Assembly (NCBI GenBank): GCA_030159075.1
Contig: BROG01001136.1
Span: forward strand, 1 to 64,000
Source: Atrina japonica
Lineage: Eukaryota > Mollusca > Bivalvia > Pterioida > Pinnidae
DNA length: 64,000 bases
Direction: 5' to 3'
The position numbers and the translations under genes were made by a program. Below are positions 31,712-40,188 of the stretch, piece by piece. The notes below the pieces were generated by a model. The model saw only the letters and a list, made by a program, of their open reading frames with translations, was not told where the DNA came from and made no database searches. Numbering within the stretch: the first letter of the stretch is position 1; each line of letters opens with the position of its first letter.

Positions 31712-32384
31712 TCCTTTTTATTTTTAGATTTTCCTTAAATTCCAAGAGAATGTGGACGGGATAGCCGTGATTGTCGATGGGATTACCCTCCTCGTCTTTT
31801 AGACATATCGTTAATTCCGAGATGCGATCGCGTCTCAACGTTAAGAACATGGGGATTTCGACGTCTTTTTCGTACAAGTCGGAAAATTTCACGTTGGGAC
31901 ACGGCAGGGACGTGAGGATGTCCTTCACCGTACCGTCTCTGATGCCCTCCTCCAACTCGTCGAGATGAACGTTGAGGAGTTCCACCGGTTGCAGGTTGAT
32001 GCTCTGGCTCGAGGAGATGGTCCCACCGAGAGCCACATTCGCGCGAATGCCGAGAATCTTGCCGATTTCCGGCGGAAGCTCCACCGCCGTACTGCTCGAA
32101 CCGTCGATTCTCAATCTCGTGGTGGTCTTGTCCAGGAATACCTTGTCGAAGTATTTCGCGAGAATTCGTCGTATGTCGGTGAAGGTGTACGACCCGGCAT
32201 GCACGCTTTGGACTTTAGGTCTGTCTCTACCTTTGACGTAGCGTATCTCCACGTCTTTCTTAACGTTGTACAAGCCGTTGTAAAAACGGATGGACTTGAC
32301 GCCCACGCACCACCCACCGTTCGCGTTGTCGATGTAGCGAGAGAGTTTTACGGGTTTTCCGATGTCCGTCACGAGATAGAACAT
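31704..32384 (-). CDS. Penton-like minor capsid protein candidate
   Basis: Intact, 226 residues. The pattern fits the Polinton/adintovirus penton-type single jelly roll. It has an N-terminal W-x-VGV-x-SI-x-FYN...YNV segment (WCVGVKSIRFYNGLYNV), a YTFTDIRRILAKYF helix and a PEIGKILGI turn. The C-terminal beta strands read ELTICLKDEEGNPIDNHGYP, followed by HILLEF. It would close capsid vertices. It is divergent from the 323-residue gene (39-bp spacer). No counterpart remains in the outer element. The call rests on motif pattern and context and could be confirmed by structure prediction. Confidence 0.55.
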   Translation of the reverse strand: MFYLVTDIGKPVKLSRYIDNANGGWCVGVKSIRFYNGLYNVKKDVEIRYVKGRDRPKVQSVHAGSYTFTDIRRILAKYFDKVFLDKTTTRLRIDGSSSTAVELPPEIGKILGIRANVALGGTISSSQSINLQPVELLNVHLDELEEGIRDGTVKDILTSLPCPNVKFSDLYEKDVEIPMFLTLRRDRISELTICLKDEEGNPIDNHGYPVHILLEFKENLKIKRNV

Positions 32385-32423
32385 ACTGTTTTTAATATTA
32401 ATAAATCTTAACTAAAAAAGAGA
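32385..32423. promoter_or_regulatory. 39-bp divergent promoter region
   Basis: AT-rich spacer (TTTTTAATATTAATAAATC) between two intact divergent genes. Confidence 0.45.
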
Positions 32424-33395
32424 ATGAACGTCTACGAGTATAGAGAGAATCTAGATCTGTCGTCGTTCGAGAACATCTTCGTCAAGTACGACAACCCGGA
32501 CGTCTTCGAGGACGGCACGTCGAAGTACTACGCCATGCTGAAGCGGTGGTACCGGCATCCCATCGAGGGATTCTGGCAGAACCAGTTGAATTTCGCGGTG
32601 TGGTGTGCCACGACGGGATGCGGCGTGACGCTGGACATGGGAAACGACCACCTGTCCAAGTCGTTCTTCCGGTTCCACATCTACTATCAGATCAGAAGGA
32701 TCCTGCAGCAGATCGCCGCCCCCTTGCCCAGCGACGCCGACTTTGAGCACTTCACGAACAACGTCGACACGTCGGCGTACCAGCGGATCTGTCGCGAAAT
32801 CGGGGTGCCGGTCGACGCGGACTGGAAGATCAAGGGGACTATCTTCGGGAAATATAACACGAAGTGGTCCACCTTCATCGCGAACCGACCGGAGGGGTTC
32901 ACGCTTCCGGGTCTGGCCAGACTGGACGCGTCCATCCGGGTCTTCGCCTGGGCGATCCTGGGTTCGCAGGGGGAGACGAGGGCCTCGATCGTGGACGCCG
33001 GCGCAATGTCGCTGGACGCCCAGAAACAGTTCCTGGTCAACGTCGAGGACGCCATCAACCGACCGCTCGACCTGCCCGCCGACATCTCGCGCTACGAAGA
33101 CTGTCTGAAGTACGCCAATTCCAAGCTCGACTACGTCGTCCATCCGGGACTCTACATGCTGCCCAGCAACATGGAGCTGAACATCGGCAAGAACATCGCC
33201 GACTACAATAACGAGATCTTGATTGCTCCCGACACCACGACGCCAGGAACGAACGTCGACCTCAACGCGAAAACGTTCGCGCGGGTCAAACCACCTCCTC
33301 CCGTAGAGATCACACCGCCGTCACCTCCCGTAGAGATCACACCACCGCCGTCACCGCTACAGGACAAGCCGCCGTCAGACGATCACGAGGATTAG
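32424..33395 (+). CDS. 323-residue conserved protein of unknown function, GC-rich gene
   Basis: Intact. Residues 1-60 include RWYRHPIEGFWQNQLNFAVW, followed by CATTGCGVTLDMG and a helical region (FFRFHIYYQIRRILQQI). The C-terminal 50 residues are proline-rich with a tandem (PPVEITPP)n repeat. Codon use is strongly GC-biased compared with its neighbours, so long overlapping frames appear on both strands. No membrane helix or enzyme motif is visible. No outer counterpart remains. Undamaged reading in an otherwise decayed element is notable. Function not recognised. Confidence 0.7.
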   Translation: MNVYEYRENLDLSSFENIFVKYDNPDVFEDGTSKYYAMLKRWYRHPIEGFWQNQLNFAVWCATTGCGVTLDMGNDHLSKSFFRFHIYYQIRRILQQIAAPLPSDADFEHFTNNVDTSAYQRICREIGVPVDADWKIKGTIFGKYNTKWSTFIANRPEGFTLPGLARLDASIRVFAWAILGSQGETRASIVDAGAMSLDAQKQFLVNVEDAINRPLDLPADISRYEDCLKYANSKLDYVVHPGLYMLPSNMELNIGKNIADYNNEILIAPDTTTPGTNVDLNAKTFARVKPPPPVEITPPSPPVEITPPPSPLQDKPPSDDHED

Positions 33396-33419
33396 AAGGC
33401 CGCCGTCTTGGCTCTAGCG

Positions 33420-34850
33420 TTACTTTCTTTTCTTGTCTTCGTCGAGTTTCGTTAACAACCAACCGACGACGACCATGCCCAACACCCACAGATGTTCTCC
33501 CAACCACATCGCCGTCTTACCGAGCGTCGACAAGATCCAGGACACGATGGCGCCTAATATACCCGGCAACGCTTCGCCGAACTTGACGGCTAATCTCGCG
33601 AGCAATTTACCGATCGCGTCCAGCTGTTTCTTAATCCATTCCTTCGCTCCTCCCTCCTTGTTGGGAGGTGGTGATGGAGTGGGTGGTGGTGGAGTCGTCC
33701 CCAGAAGGAACAATTCGACCAAGAAACCTATCGTCATGCCGATCGCCGTCAGGACGCTGAAGGTGGTGATGCCCTGTTCTTTGAACAGATTAGCGATTCT
33801 ATCTCTCAAGGAATTACTGCTGTCGAGTAATCCCGTGATCGATGTTTTTATGGTATCCAGTTGAGTCTTTAATTGCCCTTTCAGATCTTTAATATTCTTT
33901 CTACGCAGCTTGATTACCTCGCGCGCCGTCTTTATCTTCTCCTCGAGCTCTTCTTTTTTCTCCGGATTATTTTCGAGTTCTTCGGTCCATTCCGTTATTA
34001 ATTGTAGTTGCCTCTCTATTTTACTTGCACTAGTACGTATTTGAGCGCGAATGGTTCGTAAAGCATTATCATAGCTCAACAGTTCTCTCATAGGTAGTAA
34101 TTCTTGTCCATCCACCTCAATGGTGAGATTGCGCATACTTCCCGATAGGTTTAATATTTTATCGTCTAATTGTTTGGGAGTCGTCTCGTCGGTCAATGAC
34201 CTTTCTACGTCGTTGATGTTATTTTTTACTTCTTGCGCCTCTTGGTGGAATAAACGCAGAGATCTAACAAAGTCTGCACCTGATGTTAAACCTAATTCTT
34301 TTACTCTTTCTCTCAACGTGCCTGCTTTTACAAAGTTATTAGGATTACGTTTATCGTTTAATAAAATCTGTTTTCCTTCCCACTTGGCATATAAATTATT
34401 ACGATTATCAGATGAAAATTCCATTTCATCAATAGGCTTAGCTTTAAGTGCCTTTATCCAACTATCGAATACTGTAATAGTTCTAAGACGTTCTCTTTGA
34501 TTTCCTTCAGTCTCGATGGGGGGGGTTGGTAAATTCAACTGACCCTCTGAAATATTCCACGGACCTTTTATAGTACCCCCAATGGTGGGTTTTGGCGACA
34601 TACCGGTATTATCCCACTGCTCTTCTATAGTAGGTTCGGTGTGTGTGAAAGACGTCTGCGCAGTTTTTCTAGGGTCATCACCCTCATTCGGAGAATACTC
34701 TTGCATTTCATACTCTTTATTGGGTTGAGCACCCTGTTTTTGATTATCCTCATTCGGATCATACGGTTCAGGACTGTAGAATATGTCTTGATCATCATCA
34801 ACATCATCCTCGTCGTTCACATGATTATCGTCTGTATGTGGCTCTGCCAT
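33420..34850 (-). CDS. 476-residue coiled-coil membrane protein
   Basis: Intact. An acidic disordered N-terminus (about 1-100), then a conserved block (PPIETEGNQRERLRT; LLNDKRNPNNF) and long coiled coils (about residues 190-335, rich in E/K/L, e.g. EKKEELEEKIKTAREVIK). A first membrane helix follows (SVLTAIGMTIGFLVELFLL), then a proline hinge (TPPPPTPSPPP) and a C-terminal hydrophobic hairpin (ILGAIVSWILSTLG; HLWVLGMVVVGWLLTKL). It is divergent from the capsid gene. The architecture suggests a virion-associated or membrane-active protein; function unknown. A broken homologue is at 23994-24835. Confidence 0.65.
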   Translation of the reverse strand: MAEPHTDDNHVNDEDDVDDDQDIFYSPEPYDPNEDNQKQGAQPNKEYEMQEYSPNEGDDPRKTAQTSFTHTEPTIEEQWDNTGMSPKPTIGGTIKGPWNISEGQLNLPTPPIETEGNQRERLRTITVFDSWIKALKAKPIDEMEFSSDNRNNLYAKWEGKQILLNDKRNPNNFVKAGTLRERVKELGLTSGADFVRSLRLFHQEAQEVKNNINDVERSLTDETTPKQLDDKILNLSGSMRNLTIEVDGQELLPMRELLSYDNALRTIRAQIRTSASKIERQLQLITEWTEELENNPEKKEELEEKIKTAREVIKLRRKNIKDLKGQLKTQLDTIKTSITGLLDSSNSLRDRIANLFKEQGITTFSVLTAIGMTIGFLVELFLLGTTPPPPTPSPPPNKEGGAKEWIKKQLDAIGKLLARLAVKFGEALPGILGAIVSWILSTLGKTAMWLGEHLWVLGMVVVGWLLTKLDEDKKRK

Positions 34851-34892
34851 TTTTTAAAACGCTTTAAATTTTTTATTACGTAATAAAAAAAG
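34851..34892. promoter_or_regulatory. 42-bp divergent promoter with a 22-bp perfect palindrome
   Basis: 34869-34890 (TTTTTTATTACGTAATAAAA plus AA) is an exact palindrome centred in the spacer between the coiled-coil protein and the capsid gene. It could be a shared operator or promoter for both genes. Confidence 0.5.
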
Positions 34893-36178
34893 ATGATGAA
34901 TTACGGGCACATTCTCAATCCCGATAGGAAATTACGCACTGCCTTCGGCGTGAAGGGTATACGCCAAACGGTGACCGTGTCCCACAATCCTTCGAGCATC
35001 GAAGAAAACCAAAAGTTGACGGTTCGTTTTCCCAATCTGAGCGAGAACGACGTCATCGTCCCCAGAAGCACAAGACTATGCTTCGACATGGAAGTCGCCG
35101 TGGAGGGTGGCGATCTCACCAAAACGGGTGTTTATAATAATCTGGGACGCAACATCGTCAAGAAAATCGAGGTGAAGATCTCGGGAAACACCGTTCAGAC
35201 CATAGACGATGCAGATAAATTCTTCGTCTATAACGATCTTTGGAAAGTGGAACGAGGTAACATGGCCTATCAGGGGATACAGACTAACGATCTAAATATA
35301 ATAAGAGCAAAACCAACCGCTATAAAATACCCCGCGACACCAACGAAGACTATGAAATTGTTGCGACGTTCGGGAATCGCTTTTGCATTCCCTTGGATTT
35401 CGAAATCTTGGAGACGAGCGAACCCTTTTATCAAGCGGGGTTACAAGATCGTTTGGAATACATGTTGACGTTTAACGACGCCATACACGTCGTCCTGACG
35501 GATCCCAGCGATGCTGATAAAGCGATAAGTTATAAGGCGACCAACATCGCGTTGGAGTTCGAGAAAGTCACCGACGAGCATCTCGCTCGCAGCATCAGAC
35601 AGAAGTACGCGGGGAAACACGCCTATTACTTCAACCAAATATTGCGATATCGCAAAACGACGATGAGTAAATCGGACGGTATCCTCAATTATCAGATCAA
35701 CACCCCTGCGAAGTCTCTCTCGGGCATTCTGTTTCTCTTCAAAGACATTTCCGTCAACGATCCGGAAACATTTTATAATCCGAGAATCACCAAAGTGGAA
35801 ACAACCATCGAGGGACAACCGAACCAACTGTTCTCGGCCGGCATGAGACCACATCACCACTTTGACGAGATTAAAAAGTTTTTCTCCCTGAATCGCGAAA
35901 CCGTCACGGAAATGATCGTTAAGGAACTCGACCTGAGCAACGTGACTCTGGGGAAATATCTCAAAGATCATTACGCACTCTGGTTGGACTTGCGGACGAC
36001 ACCCGAAAACCACCTCCACGGCACGGGTCGCAAGCTACAAAACATCAGCGAAGGCGTTTCCGTCCGCATCGAGAAAACACCCGAAACCGATACCGATCCC
36101 GTAGACGTTTACATCTTCGTCATCAAGGACGGACAGATCAACATGTCGGATGGTCGTTTCGCGAGTGTCATCTCTTAA
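34893..36178 (+). pseudogene. Major capsid protein, inner element, one frameshift
   Basis: MMNYGHILNPDRKLRTAFG start, then VYNNLGRNIVKKIEVKISG and a frameshift at about 35330-35345. It is then open to TAA at 36178 (DFEILETSEPFYQAGLQDRL, NQILRYRKTTMSKSDG, FKDISVNDPETFYNPRI, end DGRFASVIS). Total length would be about 428 residues, in the range for Polinton hexon-like proteins. The ATPase gene follows 26 bp downstream, the conserved Polinton order. Homologous along its length to the outer remnant. A single indel separates it from an intact gene. Confidence 0.7.
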
Positions 36179-36204
36179 GAAAAATTAAAATCCTATAAGA
36201 AAAA

Positions 36205-36831
36205 ATGTTCACGCAAAAACCTCACGCCGCCATGATCGTAGGCGCCTCTGGATCCGGAATTTGTCCTCGATCTCCTGGAAACCGAATACAAAGACGTCTT
36301 CGAGCACATCGTGATCCTGTGCCCCACGATCAAACACAACAAGGCCTATAAATCGAGAAAGTGGATTAAGGCGAAGATTTAAAACATCCCAAACACAAAC
36401 GAGTCTTCATCGTCAACCCCGTCTGTCAGAAAACGGGGGAAGAGCAATTACAGGAGTTGCTGCGTCACTTTTACAACATTTACGAGGGAACGTCCACGTT
36501 ATACATCATCGACGACTGTTCAGCCACGAAGCAGATCAAGAAGAAGGCGGATGCCCTGTCCATGTTGGCATTTTCGGGGAGACACGCCGACCAGTCCGTG
36601 TGGATCTTGACGCAACGCTACAACAGCGCGTCTAAGGATTTTAGATCGCAAATCAAGTGGATCGCCCTCTTCTTCATCAAAGACGAGTTCAGCTTCAACG
36701 AATGTATGAAGGAAAACAACGCCATTCCAAAAGAGGAGAGGGAACGTCTCATGCGCAAGCTGTTGCAGCGCGAATACTCCAAGCTGATCTTGCGGACGGA
36801 ACGTCCGATGGATTACAAGTTTATAGAATAA
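36205..36831 (+). pseudogene. FtsK/HerA-like packaging ATPase, inner element, Walker A destroyed
   Basis: ATG 36205 (MFTQKPHAAMIVGASGSG). The Walker A motif breaks right after GASGSG: the Lys/Thr codons are missing and the frame changes. A stop follows at about 36380, and the original frame returns at about 36391. Walker B is intact (TLYIIDDCSA), as are the QRYNSASKDF sensor-like segment and the C-terminus (SKLILRTERPMDYKFIE). Two compensating-size lesions make it non-functional. It normally packages DNA and pairs with the capsid gene just upstream. Confidence 0.75.
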
Positions 36832-36857
36832 TTTATATTTTGTGTAAAATATAAATT
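36831..36857. terminator. 11-bp perfect hairpin between convergent genes
   Basis: ATTTATATTTT, 5-nt loop, AAAATATAAAT, directly after the ATPase stop and before the convergent W-rich gene. Could mark 3' ends of both transcripts; eukaryotic function is unproven. Confidence 0.4.
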
Positions 36858-36878
36858 AACGGAAAGGAAAATACATCA

Positions 36879-37818
36879 TCACTGCTCCTCGTCATCGGTC
36901 ACCTCATAATCCCACGGCTCCTCGTCATCGGTCACCTCATACTCCCACGGCTCTTCACCATAAACATAACTCGCAACCCATAATACGGACAGATCCCACG
37001 GGTCCTCAAAGGAGTTGGAATGATGCCAAGCATATTTATTATACCAATTTACATTTGGATCCCACGGCTCGTACATGTATTCGGCGTTAAAAAACACCCA
37101 GCCGGGTTTAAAATACCAGTTAATTGTAGGATCCCAGGGTCCATGCTCTGCAGAGCTATTGTAAAAGTTAGCCCACCAATGCTTATTATGCCAATTAACT
37201 TTAGGATCCCAAGACTCGGGATTGTGAGATTTATTACGGTATATTCAACCCACGCATTAAAATTTTCATTGAAACAAGAAGGGTCTTTTTGTGGATTAAC
37301 AAATAATAATCTTCGACGCCAACCGATGTCGGGATTCCAAACTTCGTCCTTATTTAACTCGAGATTATAACGATACCAATCGCGTTTATTATGCCAATCG
37401 CGTGTATAAACGCACTCCTTATTCCACGTCTCGTCAAGGTTATCCCATGGCTCTCCTAACCTAGTATCCCGGTTATAACATTGCCATTGATAATCATTAT
37501 ACCAATCTCGTTTACTATCCCATAAATTATTCGCTCGATAATAGCAAAACCAATAAAATTTGTTTCGCCAATCGACATCTTCTTGCCATCGTCTTCTCCT
37601 CCGTAAGCACGAAATAACGACCAATACGCATGATGATTAGGCGCTTTTTCCTCGCACATATACGGGAAAAGCTCTTGAATGAATGGATAAGAATACCTCT
37701 CCTGTTCGATAATATCTATAAGTGATCTATAGTATAATATCCTGAGGCTCGGTGGGGCATAGGACATTTGTTTATCATCTATAACACGAACACAAAGACT
37801 CTGTAAACTCAACACCAT
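36879..37818 (-). pseudogene. Accessory tryptophan-rich repeat protein, frameshifted
   Basis: Starts at 37818 (MVLSLQSLCVRVIDDKQM), with a helical N-terminal domain of about 90 residues (LRILYYRSLIDIIEQE; FIQELFPYMCEE). After a frameshift at about 37575 come at least seven imperfect repeats of about 22-26 residues with the pattern WD-x4-W-x(4-6)-W (WDSKRDWYNDYQW, WDPNVNWYNKYAW), with another frame change at about 37230. It ends with a 12-residue EPW(D/E)YEVTDDEE duplication. No counterpart in the outer element. Not recognised; looks like a rapidly evolving accessory or host-interaction protein. Confidence 0.5.
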
Positions 37819-37908
37819 CTCGTTTTTTTCTATAACCCGAGTTTTCTTAACGAATATTCATATTATAACGATTAAATCATTTATGTTTTTTTGTAAAAAT
37901 ATAAATTT

Positions 37909-38223
37909 TTAGTATTTACGAGGTCTTCCACACGTCTGAGGAGGTCCTCTATACTTCATATAATAGTAATGACTTCGCTGTTTTCTATTATCACAAGAAA
38001 CACACATCGTGTGCGGCGTAGCATCGAACATCCAAAATCCGCACAGTTCGCAAAATTTCAAGATTTGAAAGTTGCGATTTTTCATGTATCTGTGATGGGT
38101 GGCGCAAAAGATGGATTCTGCCATAAGCGGATAGGCGCACGGCGCGTCGCGTATCCTCCTGGAATGAATGGGCATCTGACAAGATGTTACCTCGCGAGGT
38201 TCCATCCCGATGCTGTGAAACAT
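37909..38223 (-). CDS. 104-residue Cys/His-rich protein with AT-hook end
   Basis: Intact. Cys/His clusters (SCQMP; FCATHH; FCELCGFWMF; MCVSCDNRK) suggest one or two zinc ribbons. The C-terminus CGRPRKY contains the AT-hook core GRPRK. The homologue in the outer element (40189-40456) shares CQMP...RR and a longer AT-hook (KRGRPRKK). Likely a DNA-binding regulator of the element; a transcription role is inference. Confidence 0.6.
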   Translation of the reverse strand: MFHSIGMEPREVTSCQMPIHSRRIRDAPCAYPLMAESIFCATHHRYMKNRNFQILKFCELCGFWMFDATPHTMCVSCDNRKQRSHYYYMKYRGPPQTCGRPRKY

Positions 38224-38276
38224 TTATTGAATAGACATTTTCTTTTTAAAATGAGGAATTATTATTTATAGCATGA

Positions 38277-38933
38277 TCATTCATCATCTTCGTCTTCGGA
38301 AACATCGGAATCCTGGTCAACGGGTTTTCTCTCGACCTTTTCTTTGATAATCACCGGACCAACGAAAGTTGTGATGGCTTGGTTTTGCGAACCGATAAAG
38401 ACGCGATCTACAGTCAAGACGGCGACAACCTTACAACATTGGCCGACGTATTCCAGCGGCTCGACCTTTTCACCGTGAAACCTGAATTTAGTACCTATCT
38501 TCTTCCCATCCATAATAAGTTTAGAATACATGAGATCGCGTTCTTCACCTTTCAAGATATGTAGTTCTCCGACTTGAAGCGGTTTCTTTATACCCAACTG
38601 TTTAATAACAGCCCTATGCTTCACGATATCTTTTCTGATAAATCCTTCAATCTCCGTGATAACATCCTTGAATTCTTGATGCTCGTCATCATCGAGCTTC
38701 AACGATATGCTGTAACGCAGTTTGTACATATCACTCACTCCGAACGAAAACAGGGTGGGAGTTTTCATTCTGAGAGGTTGGTGAACGCCATCCGAATATT
38801 TGTATAACACATTGATGAAACAACCGTTTTTGCCTCTGGTGGGCGGTTGGATCATCAACTTAGTTACATCGAATTGCTTGGGGGTAATTTTACATACTTT
38901 TTCACTCGTCGCCATTTTTATTGCTCTCGACAT
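38277..38933 (-). CDS. 218-residue putative ssDNA-binding-like protein
   Basis: Intact, with two possible starts (MSRAIKMATSEK). The pattern Y-x2-G...PL-x-x-x-TP-x-x-x-FGVS (QPLRMKTPTLFSFGVSDMY) followed by beta strands and an acidic tail (SDVSEDEDDE) resembles a family I associate with large DNA viruses and suspected to bind single-stranded DNA. A matching but broken gene is at 40736-41479 in the outer element. An acidic C-terminal tail is usual for such proteins. It is the last gene before the right TIR. The functional assignment is tentative. Confidence 0.5.
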   Translation of the reverse strand: MSRAIKMATSEKVCKITPKQFDVTKLMIQPPTRGKNGCFINVLYKYSDGVHQPLRMKTPTLFSFGVSDMYKLRYSISLKLDDDEHQEFKDVITEIEGFIRKDIVKHRAVIKQLGIKKPLQVGELHILKGEERDLMYSKLIMDGKKIGTKFRFHGEKVEPLEYVGQCCKVVAVLTVDRVFIGSQNQAITTFVGPVIIKEKVERKPVDQDSDVSEDEDDE

Positions 38934-38998
38934 TTTCTTATCGGGTTTTCAAATCTTTTATTAACACGATACAACAACGAGTCAATATCATCATCAAC

Positions 38999-39165
38999 AC
39001 CACTCGAGGGCCTCCCGGACGGCCGCGAAACTATCGGACTCGCGGCTATTAATAGTCTAGCGGAGCGACCCGGGGGGAATACCCATTTAGCTATTTTTAG
39101 CAGTTTTAGCCGTTTTGGGGTCATGGAGTGCAAAGTGCTGCACAATCCTCAAAAGACTACACACA
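38999..39165 (-). repeat. Right TIR of the inner Polinton
   Basis: Reverse-complement match of 25509-25666; see that entry. Confidence 0.92.
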
Positions 39166-39171
39166 CCCGTT
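39166..39171. repeat. Right target-site duplication of the inner Polinton
   Basis: CCCGTT, identical to 25503-25508. Confidence 0.9.
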
Positions 39172-39219
39172 TCACCGTAAATTTATCGTGTTCGTTAGAT
39201 TTTTAAAGCAATATATGTT

Positions 39220-39665
39220 TTAAAAATTGGTATATCCTTCCAACTTTGTCAGTGTCTTGAAATAGGTCCACTTCGCATCGAATAAATCGGAGAAATGGTC
39301 TACATTTCTCATCCTTTCGAAGTGTTGTAGCCACGCTTCCCGTTTGGCCTCAAATTCGTAACACTTGGCCTCTAACAACCAGATATCCTCCTTCATATGT
39401 CTAATCTCTTGCAGGAAATCTTCATTAAGTTCTGTCATCTTTAGCATTTTTTTCACCTTCATTTCTTTCATCCACGATAGTTCTTTCTCGTGAATGGCAG
39501 TCAGTTCTAAAAGTTCTTCCTCGTTGATTTTTTTCATCATTAATATCAACGCTTCGTCTTCGATAGATAATAGCTCTCTCTCGTGGTCTTGTCGAATTAG
39601 CCAAAGGACGCGACCTTGTTCAAACTTGTGCTCCTCAAACTCGTCAATTTCTCTTTCGTCATTTT
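39220..39665 (-). pseudogene. Charged coiled-coil protein, outer element, frame broken at start
   Basis: Open from about 39655 to TAA near 39220 but without an in-frame ATG at the upstream end. The ATG at 39663-39661 is in another frame. The internal Met at 39549 gives 109 residues. Sequence rich in E, K, L, M (DEALILMMKKINEEELLEL; LNEDFLQEIRHMKEDIWLL), predicted coiled coil. Resembles its neighbour at 39698-40126 in style, possibly an old duplication. No inner counterpart. Function unknown. Confidence 0.45.
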
Positions 39666-39697
39666 ATATATAAAATTTTTTTTTATATCGTTTTTTT

Positions 39698-40126
39698 CTA
39701 ACTCATCAGCACCAATAAATTTTTTTTTTCCAAGGCCTCCATTTCACGTCTAAATTGTATCCACATAAATCTTTCTTTATCCCTGAAAAAATTGATGAGA
39801 TGTTCACTTTCGCCTTCTTTTTTAAGTCTTAAACTTTTTTCTTCATATAATTCTTTTCGCTCTAAAAATTGTTCCTCAAAAACTTCATTCATCTTTAAAA
39901 GAAGTTCTTCACCAAATTTTTTATTCCTTAGTATTTTTTTCTTGTAAAGTTTAGTCATTTCTAATTTTTCTTCTTCGTTAAACGCATCCCTGCTTAATCC
40001 CTTACATAACTTCGCTTCATGCTCATTATGCTTTATAATGGCTTCCTCGTTAAATGTGGTCATATCTTTTTCAAAATATTGTTCTAAATACTCTTCGAGG
40101 TCTCTATTAATAGCATTCCCAACCAT
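39698..40126 (-). CDS. 142-residue charged coiled-coil protein, outer element
   Basis: Intact, ATG at 40126 (MVGNAINRDLEEYLEQYFEK). Highly charged, heptad-like (EEKLEMTKLYKKKILRNKKF; ERKELYEEKSLRLKKEGE). One of very few undamaged genes of the outer element. Same strand as and directly upstream of the similar 39220-39665 gene. Could be a capsid-internal or scaffold-like protein; nothing recognised. Confidence 0.5.
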   Translation of the reverse strand: MVGNAINRDLEEYLEQYFEKDMTTFNEEAIIKHNEHEAKLCKGLSRDAFNEEEKLEMTKLYKKKILRNKKFGEELLLKMNEVFEEQFLERKELYEEKSLRLKKEGESEHLINFFRDKERFMWIQFRREMEALEKKNLLVLMS

Positions 40127-40188
40127 TTTTAATCCATAGAAGCTTTATTGCATCACGTTCTAGAATAGCGGCCATAGCACTTTTTAAT

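Larger units (their letters stand above)
25509..39165. mobile_element. Inner Polinton/Maverick-type element nested in the outer one
   Basis: 13,657 bp from TGTGTGTAGTC to its reverse complement GACTACACACA, with TIRs of about 158-167 bp and a perfect 6-bp target duplication. Visibly richer in GC than the outer element and the flanks. It encodes PolB (broken), about a dozen structural and small membrane proteins, a capsid protein (one frameshift), an ATPase (broken), and accessory W-rich and AT-hook proteins. There is no integrase and no recognisable protease. The TIR arms differ by two substitutions and a small indel, so insertion was recent. Confidence 0.92.

Noticed and set aside
32451..33143. 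Minus-strand 230-codon frame and other long frames over the 323-residue gene
   Set aside because: Caused by high GC content opposite the intact plus-strand gene; Arg/Pro/Asp-rich composition, no recognisable pattern.
37020..37370. Plus-strand 116-codon frame
   Set aside because: Antisense of the W-rich repeat gene, whose minus-strand repeats are clear.
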